From NCBI RefSeq assembly GCF_017329615.1, contig NZ_JAFMTW010000015.1:1-64000 (forward strand): a stretch of 64,000 bases of DNA, in the 5' to 3' direction. The stretch's first letter is position 1; each line of letters opens with the position of its first letter. This DNA comes from Alicyclobacillus suci (GTDB lineage Bacteria; Bacillota; Bacilli; Alicyclobacillales; Alicyclobacillaceae). Under the pieces are notes generated by a model. It was not told the origin of the DNA. It searched no databases and was given only the letters and a program-made list of their open reading frames with translations. A program made the translations under genes and the position numbers. Positions 7,824 to 16,181 of the stretch are shown here, in pieces.

Positions 7824-10727
7824 TTATGATTGGAAGAACGTGTCGAGCGGACCAGTAAACCATTCACCGTCATATTTTCCGGCCTGGACTTGTATCGCAA
7901 AGTCATTCAACAGGGTGAAGAGCTTTTTGCGTTCAGCTTCACGCAATGAGAATTCGACTCCGTATTGAAGCAAATTGTCTGCCATTTCTTCAGACCAGAC
8001 AATGGCGCCCTCCAATTCAATGGTACGTTTGAATAAGGTCAGTTTGAAGTGCAGGACGACGCCATGGTTTGCAGGGAATCGGAGATTCGAGACAAACCGT
8101 AGGCCGCCCGGCCCGATGTCCATGAGTAAAATGTCTGTGTATCCCAGGGACAACCGCCGTGAGTTGACCGCGGCGATGGTGACCATGGCAACCATCGGGT
8201 GAGGCGGGGTCACTCGGAAGTGTTTGCGACGGTTTTCAACGGGTGCTGGGCTCGTCTGATGGACTGGATTCGGTGTCAACACACCCGTGCGCAGGAGCTC
8301 TTCAAATTGCTGGGCTGGAACGGGTTTGCTGAAGAGGAATCCTTGAATTTGCTCACATTTTACCTGTTTTAAAAAGTCGAGTTGCTGAATGGTCTCTACG
8401 CCTTCCGCGACCACTGTCAGTCCTAGGCTGTGTGCGAGTTGAATCACTGAGCTTACAATTTGTGTAGGTGCCCAGTGGTCAGGGACGTGTGACACGAACG
8501 ACCTATCTAGCTTAATGCCATCCAATTCATAGCGGTGCAGCCAGCTGAGAGATGAGTAGCCCGTCCCAAAGTCGTCGAAGAAAATCGCAATGCCCATCGT
8601 ACGCAGTTGTTCAAAGGCTTTCACTACTGATGGTTCATTCGGCATAATGGTCGTTTCCGTAATCTCAAACTCTAGTTGCGGCGCAGGTACATTGTATTTT
8701 GCCAAGGCTTTGCGAACTGATTGGACGAAATTTGGAACAAGAAACTGTTTTGCGGACACGTTGACCGACACTTTGATGCCCTTGGCAATGGAATTGCTCC
8801 ATTTCTGGAGTTGCTGACAGACGGTTTCAATCACCCAGTCGCCGAGCGGGACAATGAGTCCGTTGTCCTCGGCAATTTGGATGAATTCGCCGGGGGAGAC
8901 GAGTCCCCAGTCTTCGTGATCCCACCGAATCAATGCTTCAGCAGCAATGATGCGCCCGGTGATGGCGTCAATGCGCGGTTGATAGTGTAAAACGAAGTCA
9001 TTGTTTCGCAGTGCCGTGCGAAAGTCGTTTGCTAAGGAAAACTGCTTATACGCGCCAGCCGTCAGGTTTGTGGAATACACTTGCATTGCACTGTGCCCTA
9101 CGTCTTTTGCATGGTGTAAGGCGATATCGGCGTGTTGCATCAGCGTTTCAGTATCGGTTCCGTCGATTGGATAAAAGCTGATGCCAATTCCGGCTGAGAC
9201 GTATACTGCATACTGGTCAATCCGAATCTCTCGTTCAAATAGACGGAGCAATTGGTCAGCCAGGTGGTATACGTGTTCCGGATTTTCGGCACCCGGGACG
9301 AGAATGGCAAACTCGTCTGCACCAATTCTCGCGATGATGCACTCTGATGGAACACACATGCGGATGTCTTGAGAGATTGTTTGAATTAACTTGTCCCCTA
9401 TTGAATGCCCAAGTGTGTCGTTGATATACTTGAATTTATTCAGATTCATGGTTAACACAGCGAACGGGTGTTCGCGTTTTGCTGCGAGTCCAATCATGGC
9501 CGATAACTGTTCTTCAAACGCGCGTCGGTTGGGCAGGTCGGTCAACCAGTCGTGATCGGCAATGTAGTTCATGAGCTCCTGAGTTTGCTTGTTTTCTGTG
9601 ATGTCGTGGAAATTTACGATATATCCATCGATACGCTTTCCTTTGTGCAAGTTGTGGAACGTCGCATCGCAAATGCGCCATATGCCGTCCTTATTCTGAA
9701 TTTGCAGTTCGATTTTGACTTTATTTTGTTTCCCATTTGATAGGTTTTGAATGGCTTCTTCACACAGCTGCCTGTCGTTTGGGTGTACGAGTATTAAAAA
9801 ATTGGTTTGAGCGACGTCGATGGCACGATGGCCGAGCACGTTTTCGATAGCATTACTGACGTATGAAATGCGCATGTCACGTGTTAGCGTCAGGAATACG
9901 TCCGAGGAGTGACGTGTCAGTGCATGGAGATGCGCCTCGCTCTGAACACTCGTGTGCTCTGTCGTGTTGGTATGGATGAGCGGTTGGTAATGCTCCGCTA
10001 CGCCGATGATTTCGCCCAACTCGTTATGCAGTGAAAATAGGCAAACGGTGGCCGTGAACGTGGTTCCGTCCCGTTTTATGTAATCGCTGTCAAAACAAAT
10101 TGTTCCACCGTGCCGTAGCGCAGTTTGATAGAGGTCATACATCGCCTCTTTGTTCTCCATGCGAAGATGAACCGGCTGATGCAAGAGTAATTCTTTTTCG
10201 CTCCAACCGAATAGTGCTTGTGATGCTTGGTTCCACTTTGCAACGTTTAGGTGCTTGTCGAGAATCACAAGTGGGTCAGCCTCGAAATTTTCGAGGGCGT
10301 GGAGTTCGTTTTTGAGCACAAACAGATTGTGCTGCATGACCATCCTTGTGACATCGCGTAGGGTACCTTCAACGCGCGTCAGTGTGCCGTTTTCGTCGTA
10401 TATACACTCAGCCGTGCCGTGTACATAGCGCGATTGGTTCTGTAGCCCATTAATGCGGTACGTAAAGCTGCGGCTTTGCAGTTTGTCTTGAAGGACTTGT
10501 CGCCAGTACGTTTTAATGATTTCCCGGTCAGCGGGGTGAATCCACTCGACAAGCATCTTTGGGCGTAGGGATTCGGTATTCGAGGTCAGACCGAAAATTT
10601 GGTACACTTCAGGTGAGCAACGAACTTCTCTTGTAGAGACGTGATATTCCCACCTGCCAATGCTCAGAATCTCCAGGCCCTGCGCATGTCCTGGAGCTTT
10701 CCGATTGAACCACGTCCTGGTTTTCAC
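7824..10727 (-). CDS. PAS-PAS-PAS-GGDEF-EAL-PilZ cyclic-di-GMP signalling protein
   Basis: The 967-residue, apparently cytoplasmic protein is built for cyclic-di-GMP turnover. Three PAS/PAC sensor units (about 15-130, 140-255 and 265-385) precede a GGDEF domain (about 395-555), an EAL domain (about 575-815) and a C-terminal PilZ domain (from about 840). The GGDEF signature is degenerate (RIGADEF), so cyclase activity is doubtful. The EAL domain keeps EALIRW, EITETTIM, DDFGTGYSSLSW, IKLDRSF and VAEGVET, so phosphodiesterase activity is likely. PilZ has RRKHFRV and DIGPGG, the latter with Gly where the motif usually has Ser. The GTG at 10727 follows GAGGGGG. A cyclic-di-GMP-I riboswitch and terminator lie directly upstream, implying feedback by the enzyme's own substrate. 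Confidence 0.92.
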   Translation of the reverse strand: MKTRTWFNRKAPGHAQGLEILSIGRWEYHVSTREVRCSPEVYQIFGLTSNTESLRPKMLVEWIHPADREIIKTYWRQVLQDKLQSRSFTYRINGLQNQSRYVHGTAECIYDENGTLTRVEGTLRDVTRMVMQHNLFVLKNELHALENFEADPLVILDKHLNVAKWNQASQALFGWSEKELLLHQPVHLRMENKEAMYDLYQTALRHGGTICFDSDYIKRDGTTFTATVCLFSLHNELGEIIGVAEHYQPLIHTNTTEHTSVQSEAHLHALTRHSSDVFLTLTRDMRISYVSNAIENVLGHRAIDVAQTNFLILVHPNDRQLCEEAIQNLSNGKQNKVKIELQIQNKDGIWRICDATFHNLHKGKRIDGYIVNFHDITENKQTQELMNYIADHDWLTDLPNRRAFEEQLSAMIGLAAKREHPFAVLTMNLNKFKYINDTLGHSIGDKLIQTISQDIRMCVPSECIIARIGADEFAILVPGAENPEHVYHLADQLLRLFEREIRIDQYAVYVSAGIGISFYPIDGTDTETLMQHADIALHHAKDVGHSAMQVYSTNLTAGAYKQFSLANDFRTALRNNDFVLHYQPRIDAITGRIIAAEALIRWDHEDWGLVSPGEFIQIAEDNGLIVPLGDWVIETVCQQLQKWSNSIAKGIKVSVNVSAKQFLVPNFVQSVRKALAKYNVPAPQLEFEITETTIMPNEPSVVKAFEQLRTMGIAIFFDDFGTGYSSLSWLHRYELDGIKLDRSFVSHVPDHWAPTQIVSSVIQLAHSLGLTVVAEGVETIQQLDFLKQVKCEQIQGFLFSKPVPAQQFEELLRTGVLTPNPVHQTSPAPVENRRKHFRVTPPHPMVAMVTIAAVNSRRLSLGYTDILLMDIGPGGLRFVSNLRFPANHGVVLHFKLTLFKRTIELEGAIVWSEEMADNLLQYGVEFSLREAERKKLFTLLNDFAIQVQAGKYDGEWFTGPLDTFFQS

Positions 10728-10762
10728 GTTGGCGCCCCCTCAATGTATTCTGTCGGTATCAT

Positions 10763-10795
10763 AAAAAAACGACACCCGTGATACGGGTGTCGTTT
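10763..10795 (-). terminator. Intrinsic terminator of the cyclic-di-GMP riboswitch
   Basis: ACGGGTGTCGTTT (10783-10795) pairs perfectly with AAACGACACCCGT (10767-10779) around a three-base loop. On the minus strand a run of seven T follows. It lies between the aptamer and the GTG of the signalling gene, so it is the expression platform rather than an end-of-gene signal. Confidence 0.88.
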
Positions 10796-10799
10796 GTCC

Positions 10800-10895
10800 G
10801 GTCACGGTAGCTGGCTGGCATATCTGCAGACCGAAATCTGTAGAGGTAGCCCCTGTAGCTTTGCGTCACTTCGTTTCCGAAGGTTTGCCTTTTTC
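10800..10895 (-). ncRNA. Cyclic-di-GMP-I (GEMM) riboswitch
   Basis: Read on the minus strand, the leader shows the conserved GEMM elements in order: AGGCAAACCT (10890-10881), a GAAA tetraloop closing the first arm, GACGCAAAGC (10867-10858), an ACAGGGGC segment, a second arm, and TGCCAG (10820-10815) followed by CTACCG. These are the diagnostic residues around the bound cyclic di-GMP. A terminator follows within 10 bases and then the gene for a PAS-GGDEF-EAL-PilZ protein. GTGTCG in the 5' flank is complementary to CGACAC of the terminator stem and could form the alternative antiterminator. Whether ligand turns the gene on or off cannot be read with certainty. Confidence 0.88.
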
Positions 10896-11088
10896 GTTGT
10901 GAAATCAATTCGACACGATTCAACAGTGTCCTGTTTGGTAGTTTGGTATATTTCTTACGAAGTAAAAGTACAACAAGCCATCTCTGAAAGAATCCATTTT
11001 TGGATACGTATTTCATCGAATGAATCGCCTTAGCGTCACTAGACAGCCAAGCGATTCCTTGTACAATTTGCAGAAAGGAGCGATGTGT

Positions 11089-11439
11089 GTGAAACGGATA
11101 GATGCGGTTATCCGCCCTGAAAAACTTCAAGCCGTGATAAAGGCTCTGAGAAACATGGGGGTTAACGGATTTACTGTTATCCCAGTGCAAGGCAGGGGAC
11201 AGGAGCGCAATGCGCAGGGGGTTTACCGCGGGCATATGTACAATATTAATTTGCATCCGAAGATTAAACTGGAAATCGTGGTATCCGATATCTATTTGCA
11301 GCGAACGATTCAAACTATTATCGATTCCGCGCAGACGGGTGAGACCGGAGATGGCAAGATCTTCGTCTACGAGGTTTTGGAAGCATACAACATACGGACA
11401 GGTGTCGTTGATGAAACGATAGATGAATTGAACCGCTAA
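11089..11439 (+). CDS. glnK: PII nitrogen regulatory protein, GlnK type
   Basis: This 116-residue PII signalling protein senses 2-oxoglutarate and ATP/ADP and controls the ammonium channel encoded next to it. It begins with the canonical MKRIDAVIRPEKL. The T-loop region has tyrosines in GVYRGHMYNI at about the E. coli Tyr46 and Tyr51 positions, and the C-terminal signature is DGKIFVYEVLEAYNIRTG. The GTG at 11089, eight bases after AAAGGAG, is preferred to the ATG at 11083, which lies only two bases from that site. The amtB start follows the stop by 11 bases, so the pair is the standard glnK-amtB operon. No TnrA or GlnR box was identified. Confidence 0.93.
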   Translation: MKRIDAVIRPEKLQAVIKALRNMGVNGFTVIPVQGRGQERNAQGVYRGHMYNINLHPKIKLEIVVSDIYLQRTIQTIIDSAQTGETGDGKIFVYEVLEAYNIRTGVVDETIDELNR

Positions 11440-11450
11440 GGGGAGCGATT

Positions 11451-12731
11451 TTGCTTATGGAGAACGCCCTGAACACCGTTTGGGTGGTCCTTACAGCGGC
11501 ACTTGTGCTGTTTATGGAGGGCGGCTTTAGTCTGCTAGAAGCGGGACTAGTCAGGACCAAAAATGCAGTCAACGTGACGATGAAAATTTTTGTGGATTTG
11601 ACGTTTGGCGCACTGGCATTTTATCTTATCGGGGCGCATTTGCTGTTTGGCGGCGACCAATGGCATATTGTCGGATTTGGTCGAATACTCGGTCCGCCGG
11701 AGTTATCGCCGGAGGCCTTCATATTATTTCAAATTGGGTTTGCGATTGCCGTGGTATCGATTATCTCAGGTGCCGTTGCCGAGCGGTTCCGTTTTTCCGC
11801 GTATATCTTAACGGTTTGTCTCACCTGCGGTCTGGCGTATCCTATTTCAGCACACTGGATATGGGGACAGGGCGGTTGGCTTGCCAGGCTTGGGATGGAG
11901 GATTTTGCGGGGTCTGCAGCGATTCACGCCATGGGCGGTTTTATGGCGCTGATGTTGGCTTACCTAGTCGGACCAAGAAAACATCGTTTTAATCGGGATG
12001 GTAGCGTCAATGTCTTTGCTCCGAGCAATGTTCCACTCGCGTCATGCGGCGCATTCATTTTGTGGTTTGGCTGGTTTGGATTTAATGCGGGGAGTACACT
12101 GAGCGCCACGAATGGGGAACTCGCCCCGATTGCACTCAATACGTTTTTAGCCGCTGCGGCAGGTGGAATGTCGGCTATTCTCTTTAGTATATACAAGTTC
12201 CGGGTGGCTGATCCCAGCATGACGATTAACGGATCACTCTGTGGATTGGTCGCCGTGACGGCAGGTTGTGCGTATATAGGGTCCTATGCAGCCATGATTC
12301 TAGGTTTTTTTGCGGGTATTTTAGTCATCCTCGCGACAGGCTGGATAGATGCGTTGCATATTGATGATCCCGTCGGCGCCGTTGCGGTACACGGCTTTGG
12401 CGGGGTTTTTGGGACGCTGGGTGTCGGGTTGTTTGATAGGTCGTCTGGGCTGTTTACGACAGGGCATATCCATCTGTTTGCTGTGCAACTGCTAGGCGTG
12501 CTTGTTGTGGTGGCCTGGGCACTTATCTGTGCGACATCTGTTGGTTGGGTGCTCAAGAAGACGGTTGGAATTCGTGTCGGGTCCGCGGAAGAAGATGAAG
12601 GTCTGGATATTGTGGCGCATGGTATCCCTGCTTACAATGAGTTGGAACGCTTTAGTGACGGATCTCCGTTATCGTTGAGCGACGCTGCCGGGGTGGAACT
12701 TGGGAAACAAGAGACGTCAACCGAATTCTAG
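11451..12731 (+). CDS. amtB: Ammonium transporter
   Basis: This is an Amt/Rh ammonium channel of 426 residues and about eleven membrane helices in the cytoplasmic membrane. Family signatures are FMEGGFSLLEAGLVRTKNA near the N-terminus, GAVAERFRFSAY, DFAGSAAIHAMGG carrying the first pore histidine, FGFNAGSTL, GSLCGLVAVTAGC, and VHGFGGVFGTLGVGLF carrying the second histidine. The cytoplasmic tail keeps GLDIVAHGIPAY, a conserved motif contacted by PII proteins. The start is TTG 11451, five bases after AGGGGAG, or ATG 11457. It is translated from the same message as the PII gene just upstream and should be gated by it. Confidence 0.95.
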   Translation: MLMENALNTVWVVLTAALVLFMEGGFSLLEAGLVRTKNAVNVTMKIFVDLTFGALAFYLIGAHLLFGGDQWHIVGFGRILGPPELSPEAFILFQIGFAIAVVSIISGAVAERFRFSAYILTVCLTCGLAYPISAHWIWGQGGWLARLGMEDFAGSAAIHAMGGFMALMLAYLVGPRKHRFNRDGSVNVFAPSNVPLASCGAFILWFGWFGFNAGSTLSATNGELAPIALNTFLAAAAGGMSAILFSIYKFRVADPSMTINGSLCGLVAVTAGCAYIGSYAAMILGFFAGILVILATGWIDALHIDDPVGAVAVHGFGGVFGTLGVGLFDRSSGLFTTGHIHLFAVQLLGVLVVVAWALICATSVGWVLKKTVGIRVGSAEEDEGLDIVAHGIPAYNELERFSDGSPLSLSDAAGVELGKQETSTEF

Positions 12732-12771
12732 ATTTTCCGATATAATAGCCAAGGTGGTCGTGGTGAAAGGC

Positions 12772-12797
12772 AGGAGACGGTGGTTCCATCGTCTCCT
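12772..12797 (+). terminator. Hairpin after amtB
   Basis: AGGAGACG (12772-12779) pairs with CGTCTCCT (12790-12797) around a ten-base loop and is followed by a T-rich but interrupted stretch. It is a probable terminator for glnK-amtB. A TATAAT at about 12741-12746 lies between the gene and the hairpin, without a good -35 box. Confidence 0.5.
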
Positions 12798-12857
12798 TCT
12801 GTCTGTATTGGGTCGTCGTAAGTCCTTTTGTTTGATTGCTGTAAAGGGGAATGTCAA

Positions 12858-14576
12858 ATGCAGTTGAAGGCGGCCCATTGGGTTAGAGCAGAACAGACAA
12901 TATGGAGATTCGGACTCTGCATTATGGGCGTATTTCTAGCGCTGATTATTGCCAGTGCGGTGCTCTTTCAAATCAATACGCAGAGCGCCTTAGACAGTAT
13001 GAGAAATTATTTACATATAGACCAACAACTCGACGAATTGAAGATTTCCCTCATTGATGCGGAGACGTCGCAACGCGAGTATGTCCTCACGGGTGATGCA
13101 TCTGATCTAGCGTCGTTTGAAGCCGATGCTAAACGTTATGCGGACATTGCAGATGCGTTGCACCAATGCAAGTTCCCAGACGACATGAACCGCAAAATGG
13201 AGACGACCATTTCGCAAGGAAACCAGTGGCTGTCACAGTTTGGACGTCCACAGATTTTGCGTAAGCAGTTAGGGAGACCCGTCATGCAGAAGGAGCTTGC
13301 GACAGGGGCTACGCAGATTGAGCGCTTTCAACAATCGGTTGACCACCTTCAATCGCAAGTGATGCAGGTACACAACCAAGTGGATAGCGCGCTGGGGCGA
13401 AAAGTTCGAGGTATCTTTGTCCCCTTTTTTGTGGTGGTTGGCTTGTTGGGCGGCGTGGTAGTCCTGACACTCGTCACGTACTTGGCGAGGCGGCAGCAGT
13501 CGGAGATGGCGCTAAGAAACACGGAGCGGCGTTTGCGTCACGCGCAGCGGTTGGCCCAGGTTGCGAGTTGGGAGTGGGATCTTTTGCACGACATGCGTAC
13601 TTGGTCTCCGGAGATGATGGAGCTGTTCGCCGTGGATGCGGCCGCATTCGATGGGCACCAGTTCGATATGATGTCCTATATCCATGAGGAGGATCGGGAA
13701 CTTGTGGGACAAGCGATTCATCAGGCCGTCGAGCGGGGAACGTTGGACGTCGAGTACCGAATTATCCGGGCAGATGGTGTGGAGCGGTTTGTTCATAGTG
13801 TCGCGGAGGTGGTCTATAACCGTTCGGGAGATGCGACGCGATTGGTTGGCGTGATTCAGGATGTCACGGACCGCAGGCAGACAGAAGAACTGATACGTCG
13901 CACTGAAAAACTCTCCATTGTTGGGGAATTGGCTGCGGGTGTCGCACACGAGATTCGTAATCCACTGACGGCTATTAGTGGCTTTATTGAGATTTTGCAA
14001 ACGGTCCCGCCAGATGTACAGGAACACTATTTGGCGATTGTGCGCGAAGAGTTAAATCACATTAATGTCATCGTCAGCGAGTTTCTTCTGTTGGCAAAGC
14101 CGCAGGTCGCGACCTACAAGGTGAATTCTCTAGAGCCGCTCGTTCAAGATGTTGTTCAACTCTTGCAGACGCAAGCGATTTTGAAAAACGTTGTGCTGGT
14201 TTATCAATTTGATGAAGATGTTTTACCTATACGGTGTGAGGCGAATCAAATGAAGCAGGTTCTGGTCAACCTTGTGAAGAATGCGGTCGAAGCGGTGCCT
14301 GAGGGTGGACACGTGGAGGTTCGTGTGGAGGGATGTGGGCAGGAGGTCGCCATTCGGGTGGTGGATAATGGCGTTGGCATCCCGAAAGAGCGGATGAAAC
14401 GGCTTGGTGAGCCGTTTTACTCAACGAAGGAACGAGGGACTGGACTGGGCCTCATGGTGAGCCAACGAATTGTGGAAAGTCACGGGGGCAGGATGATAGT
14501 GGAAAGCACGGTCGGACGGGGAACGACCGTTTCGGTCGTTCTGCCCGTGTCAACCGATGCGTTGCAACCTGTGTAA
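12858..14576 (+). CDS. Membrane sensor histidine kinase with CHASE3-like and PAS domains
   Basis: The protein has 572 residues. Membrane segments at about 15-40 and 185-210 bracket an extracytoplasmic region with a CHASE3-like pattern (SLIDAETSQREYVLTGD). A PAS domain follows (about 230-340), then HisKA with the phospho-accepting His in AHEIRNPLTAISGF, and an ATPase domain with the N box LVNLVKNAVEAVPEGG, DNGVGIP and GTGLGLMVS. The ATG at 12858 follows AAAGGGGA; upstream codons in the frame lack support. No response regulator is adjacent, and the H-box resembles the orphan kinases that feed the Spo0 phosphorelay. A role as a sporulation-type kinase is only a guess; its neighbours concern ammonium uptake and metal export. 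Confidence 0.88.
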   Translation: MQLKAAHWVRAEQTIWRFGLCIMGVFLALIIASAVLFQINTQSALDSMRNYLHIDQQLDELKISLIDAETSQREYVLTGDASDLASFEADAKRYADIADALHQCKFPDDMNRKMETTISQGNQWLSQFGRPQILRKQLGRPVMQKELATGATQIERFQQSVDHLQSQVMQVHNQVDSALGRKVRGIFVPFFVVVGLLGGVVVLTLVTYLARRQQSEMALRNTERRLRHAQRLAQVASWEWDLLHDMRTWSPEMMELFAVDAAAFDGHQFDMMSYIHEEDRELVGQAIHQAVERGTLDVEYRIIRADGVERFVHSVAEVVYNRSGDATRLVGVIQDVTDRRQTEELIRRTEKLSIVGELAAGVAHEIRNPLTAISGFIEILQTVPPDVQEHYLAIVREELNHINVIVSEFLLLAKPQVATYKVNSLEPLVQDVVQLLQTQAILKNVVLVYQFDEDVLPIRCEANQMKQVLVNLVKNAVEAVPEGGHVEVRVEGCGQEVAIRVVDNGVGIPKERMKRLGEPFYSTKERGTGLGLMVSQRIVESHGGRMIVESTVGRGTTVSVVLPVSTDALQPV

Positions 14577-14607
14577 GTGCGGGCTATGTGAGGGAGCTGG
14601 GATAGCA

Positions 14608-15345
14608 ATGGACATGCACGCCATCGAATTTGCGAATGTTTCGCTTTGCGTGGGTGGAGATACACTGCTTCGAAAGGTCGACGGCAGGGTGCCGAAGGGG
14701 CGAATTGTCGCGTTGATTGGCCCATCCGGCTCGGGGAAGAGCACTCTATTGTCCTTGTGTAATTTAATGCGCACGCCGACGAGCGGGGAGGTCTTCGTGG
14801 AGGGGCGCGAGGTTCGAACATGGCCGGTGCGCAAGCTGCGCCAGAAGGTGGCTATGGTGTTTCAGTCGCCGACGATGTTCCCGGGCACGGTTGCTGACAA
14901 TCTGAGCTTTGGTCTCCACTTGCATGGATTGTCACTGTCCAATCCAGCCGGGCTGTTAGAGGATGTGGGTCTAAATTCGTCACTTTTGGACAAGCGTGCG
15001 GAGGATTTGTCTGGTGGACAGAAGCAGCGGGTGGCGCTTGGTCGCACGTTGGCCATGCAACCTGACATTCTACTGCTTGACGAGGTGACGTCTGCCTTGG
15101 ATGTACACGCTAAACTCGAAGTTGAACGTACGATTTTGTCGTTACACGAATCGCGGGGGACGTCGATGTTGTGGGTGACACACGATCTCGCCCAAGCCCG
15201 TCGCATCGCCGACATCATCTTCTTTATGGACGCCGGGGAACTGGTTGAGGTGCGTGATGATGCGGCAGCGTTTTTCGAGCAACCGCAGTCCGCACCGGCG
15301 CAACGGTTCCTCGCGACGATGCGAGAGGGGGATGGGGTGGAGTGA
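14608..15345 (+). CDS. fetA: ABC transporter ATP-binding protein, FetA/YbbL type
   Basis: This 245-residue ATPase is predicted to energise the membrane partner encoded immediately downstream. It shows Walker A (GPSGSGKST), the Q-loop region (MVFQSPTMFPG), the signature LSGGQKQR, Walker B (ILLLDEVTSAL) and the switch histidine (WVTHDL). The ATG at 14608 is chosen as the first start after GAGGGAGCTGGG. The stop overlaps the next start by four bases (GTGA), which indicates translational coupling. In E. coli the FetAB pair has been linked to iron export and peroxide resistance. The pairing with a UPF0014 permease rather than a phosphate permease supports FetA over PstB. Confidence 0.85.
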   Translation: MDMHAIEFANVSLCVGGDTLLRKVDGRVPKGRIVALIGPSGSGKSTLLSLCNLMRTPTSGEVFVEGREVRTWPVRKLRQKVAMVFQSPTMFPGTVADNLSFGLHLHGLSLSNPAGLLEDVGLNSSLLDKRAEDLSGGQKQRVALGRTLAMQPDILLLDEVTSALDVHAKLEVERTILSLHESRGTSMLWVTHDLAQARRIADIIFFMDAGELVEVRDDAAAFFEQPQSAPAQRFLATMREGDGVE

Positions 15346-16115
15346 GCTTTGCCACGTTGTCGTTCACCCTTGTCTTTGTAGCTATCAGCGTTGGTCTTTC
15401 GATATGGCTTCGCTTGGGTGTGCAGCGGGATGTTGTCATTGCTGCGGTTCGCGCCACGATTCAACTGGTGATTGTCGGCTATATTCTCAAATTTGTCTTC
15501 CAGGCGCATAACGTCTTGTTTATCCTGGCTATGATTGCGTTGATTGTTTGCGTAGCCACCTGGAATGCGCGTTCGCGTGCGAGGCACATTTCGGGCATCG
15601 GTTGGCGAATTGGCCTCAGTTTGCTAGTGACAGAGGTGGTCACGCAGGCGCTACTACTGGGGTTGCACATCATCCCGTTTCAACCCCGATACGTGATTTC
15701 GCTGAGTGGAATGATTGTGGGGAACGCGATGGTCGCGTCCGGTGTGCTACTCAACCGCCTGCAGGGTGAAGTGGCGAACAAACAGAGCGAAATCGAAACG
15801 GTGTTGGCGTTAGGGGGTAGCCCGCGCCAAGCGATTTATCCACATTTGAAACAAGCCATCCGCGCGGGGCTCATTCCGACTATCGACTCGACGAAAACGA
15901 CAGGGCTGGTTCAATTGCCGGGCACGATGAGTGGCCTCATTATCGCGGGTGCCAGTCCTGTGCAGGCTGTGCGCTATCAGTTGATGATTCTGTTCTGCAT
16001 CCTGGCCGGGTCAGCTATTGCAAGCATTTTGCTTGGCTTTCTGGCATACCCCCGCTTGTTTAATCACTACGAGCAGTTGGTCTATGAAGAGGGCGTGCAA
16101 AGCGGTCGGCGCTAA
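15342..16115 (+). CDS. fetB: FetB/YbbM-type (UPF0014) ABC permease
   Basis: A 257-residue integral membrane protein with about seven helices. It belongs to the FetB/YbbM family, recognised by RATIQLVIVGYIL near the N-terminus, SLSGMIVGNAMVASG, the cytoplasmic segment ETVLALGGSPRQA, and the loop STKTTGLVQLPGTMSGLI. It begins with GTG inside the stop region of the ATPase gene. The family is proposed to export iron in E. coli, but substrate evidence outside enterobacteria is thin. No metal-responsive operator was recognised upstream. Confidence 0.88.
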   Translation: MSFATLSFTLVFVAISVGLSIWLRLGVQRDVVIAAVRATIQLVIVGYILKFVFQAHNVLFILAMIALIVCVATWNARSRARHISGIGWRIGLSLLVTEVVTQALLLGLHIIPFQPRYVISLSGMIVGNAMVASGVLLNRLQGEVANKQSEIETVLALGGSPRQAIYPHLKQAIRAGLIPTIDSTKTTGLVQLPGTMSGLIIAGASPVQAVRYQLMILFCILAGSAIASILLGFLAYPRLFNHYEQLVYEEGVQSGRR

Positions 16116-16181
16116 GGTGGCCTGGGTAGGGTGTTGTGCAGAGCCAGCGTGCGGCGTACTCCAATCTGCTCAAATTGGCCG

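Noticed and set aside
10759..11313. A 184-codon minus-strand frame overlapping glnK
   Set aside because: It has no ribosome binding site or protein family, runs antisense to glnK, and covers the c-di-GMP riboswitch and terminator, which explain the sequence better.
14862..15587. A 241-codon minus-strand frame across fetA and fetB
   Set aside because: Antisense to two clear transporter genes and of Arg/Ser-rich composition typical of shadows.
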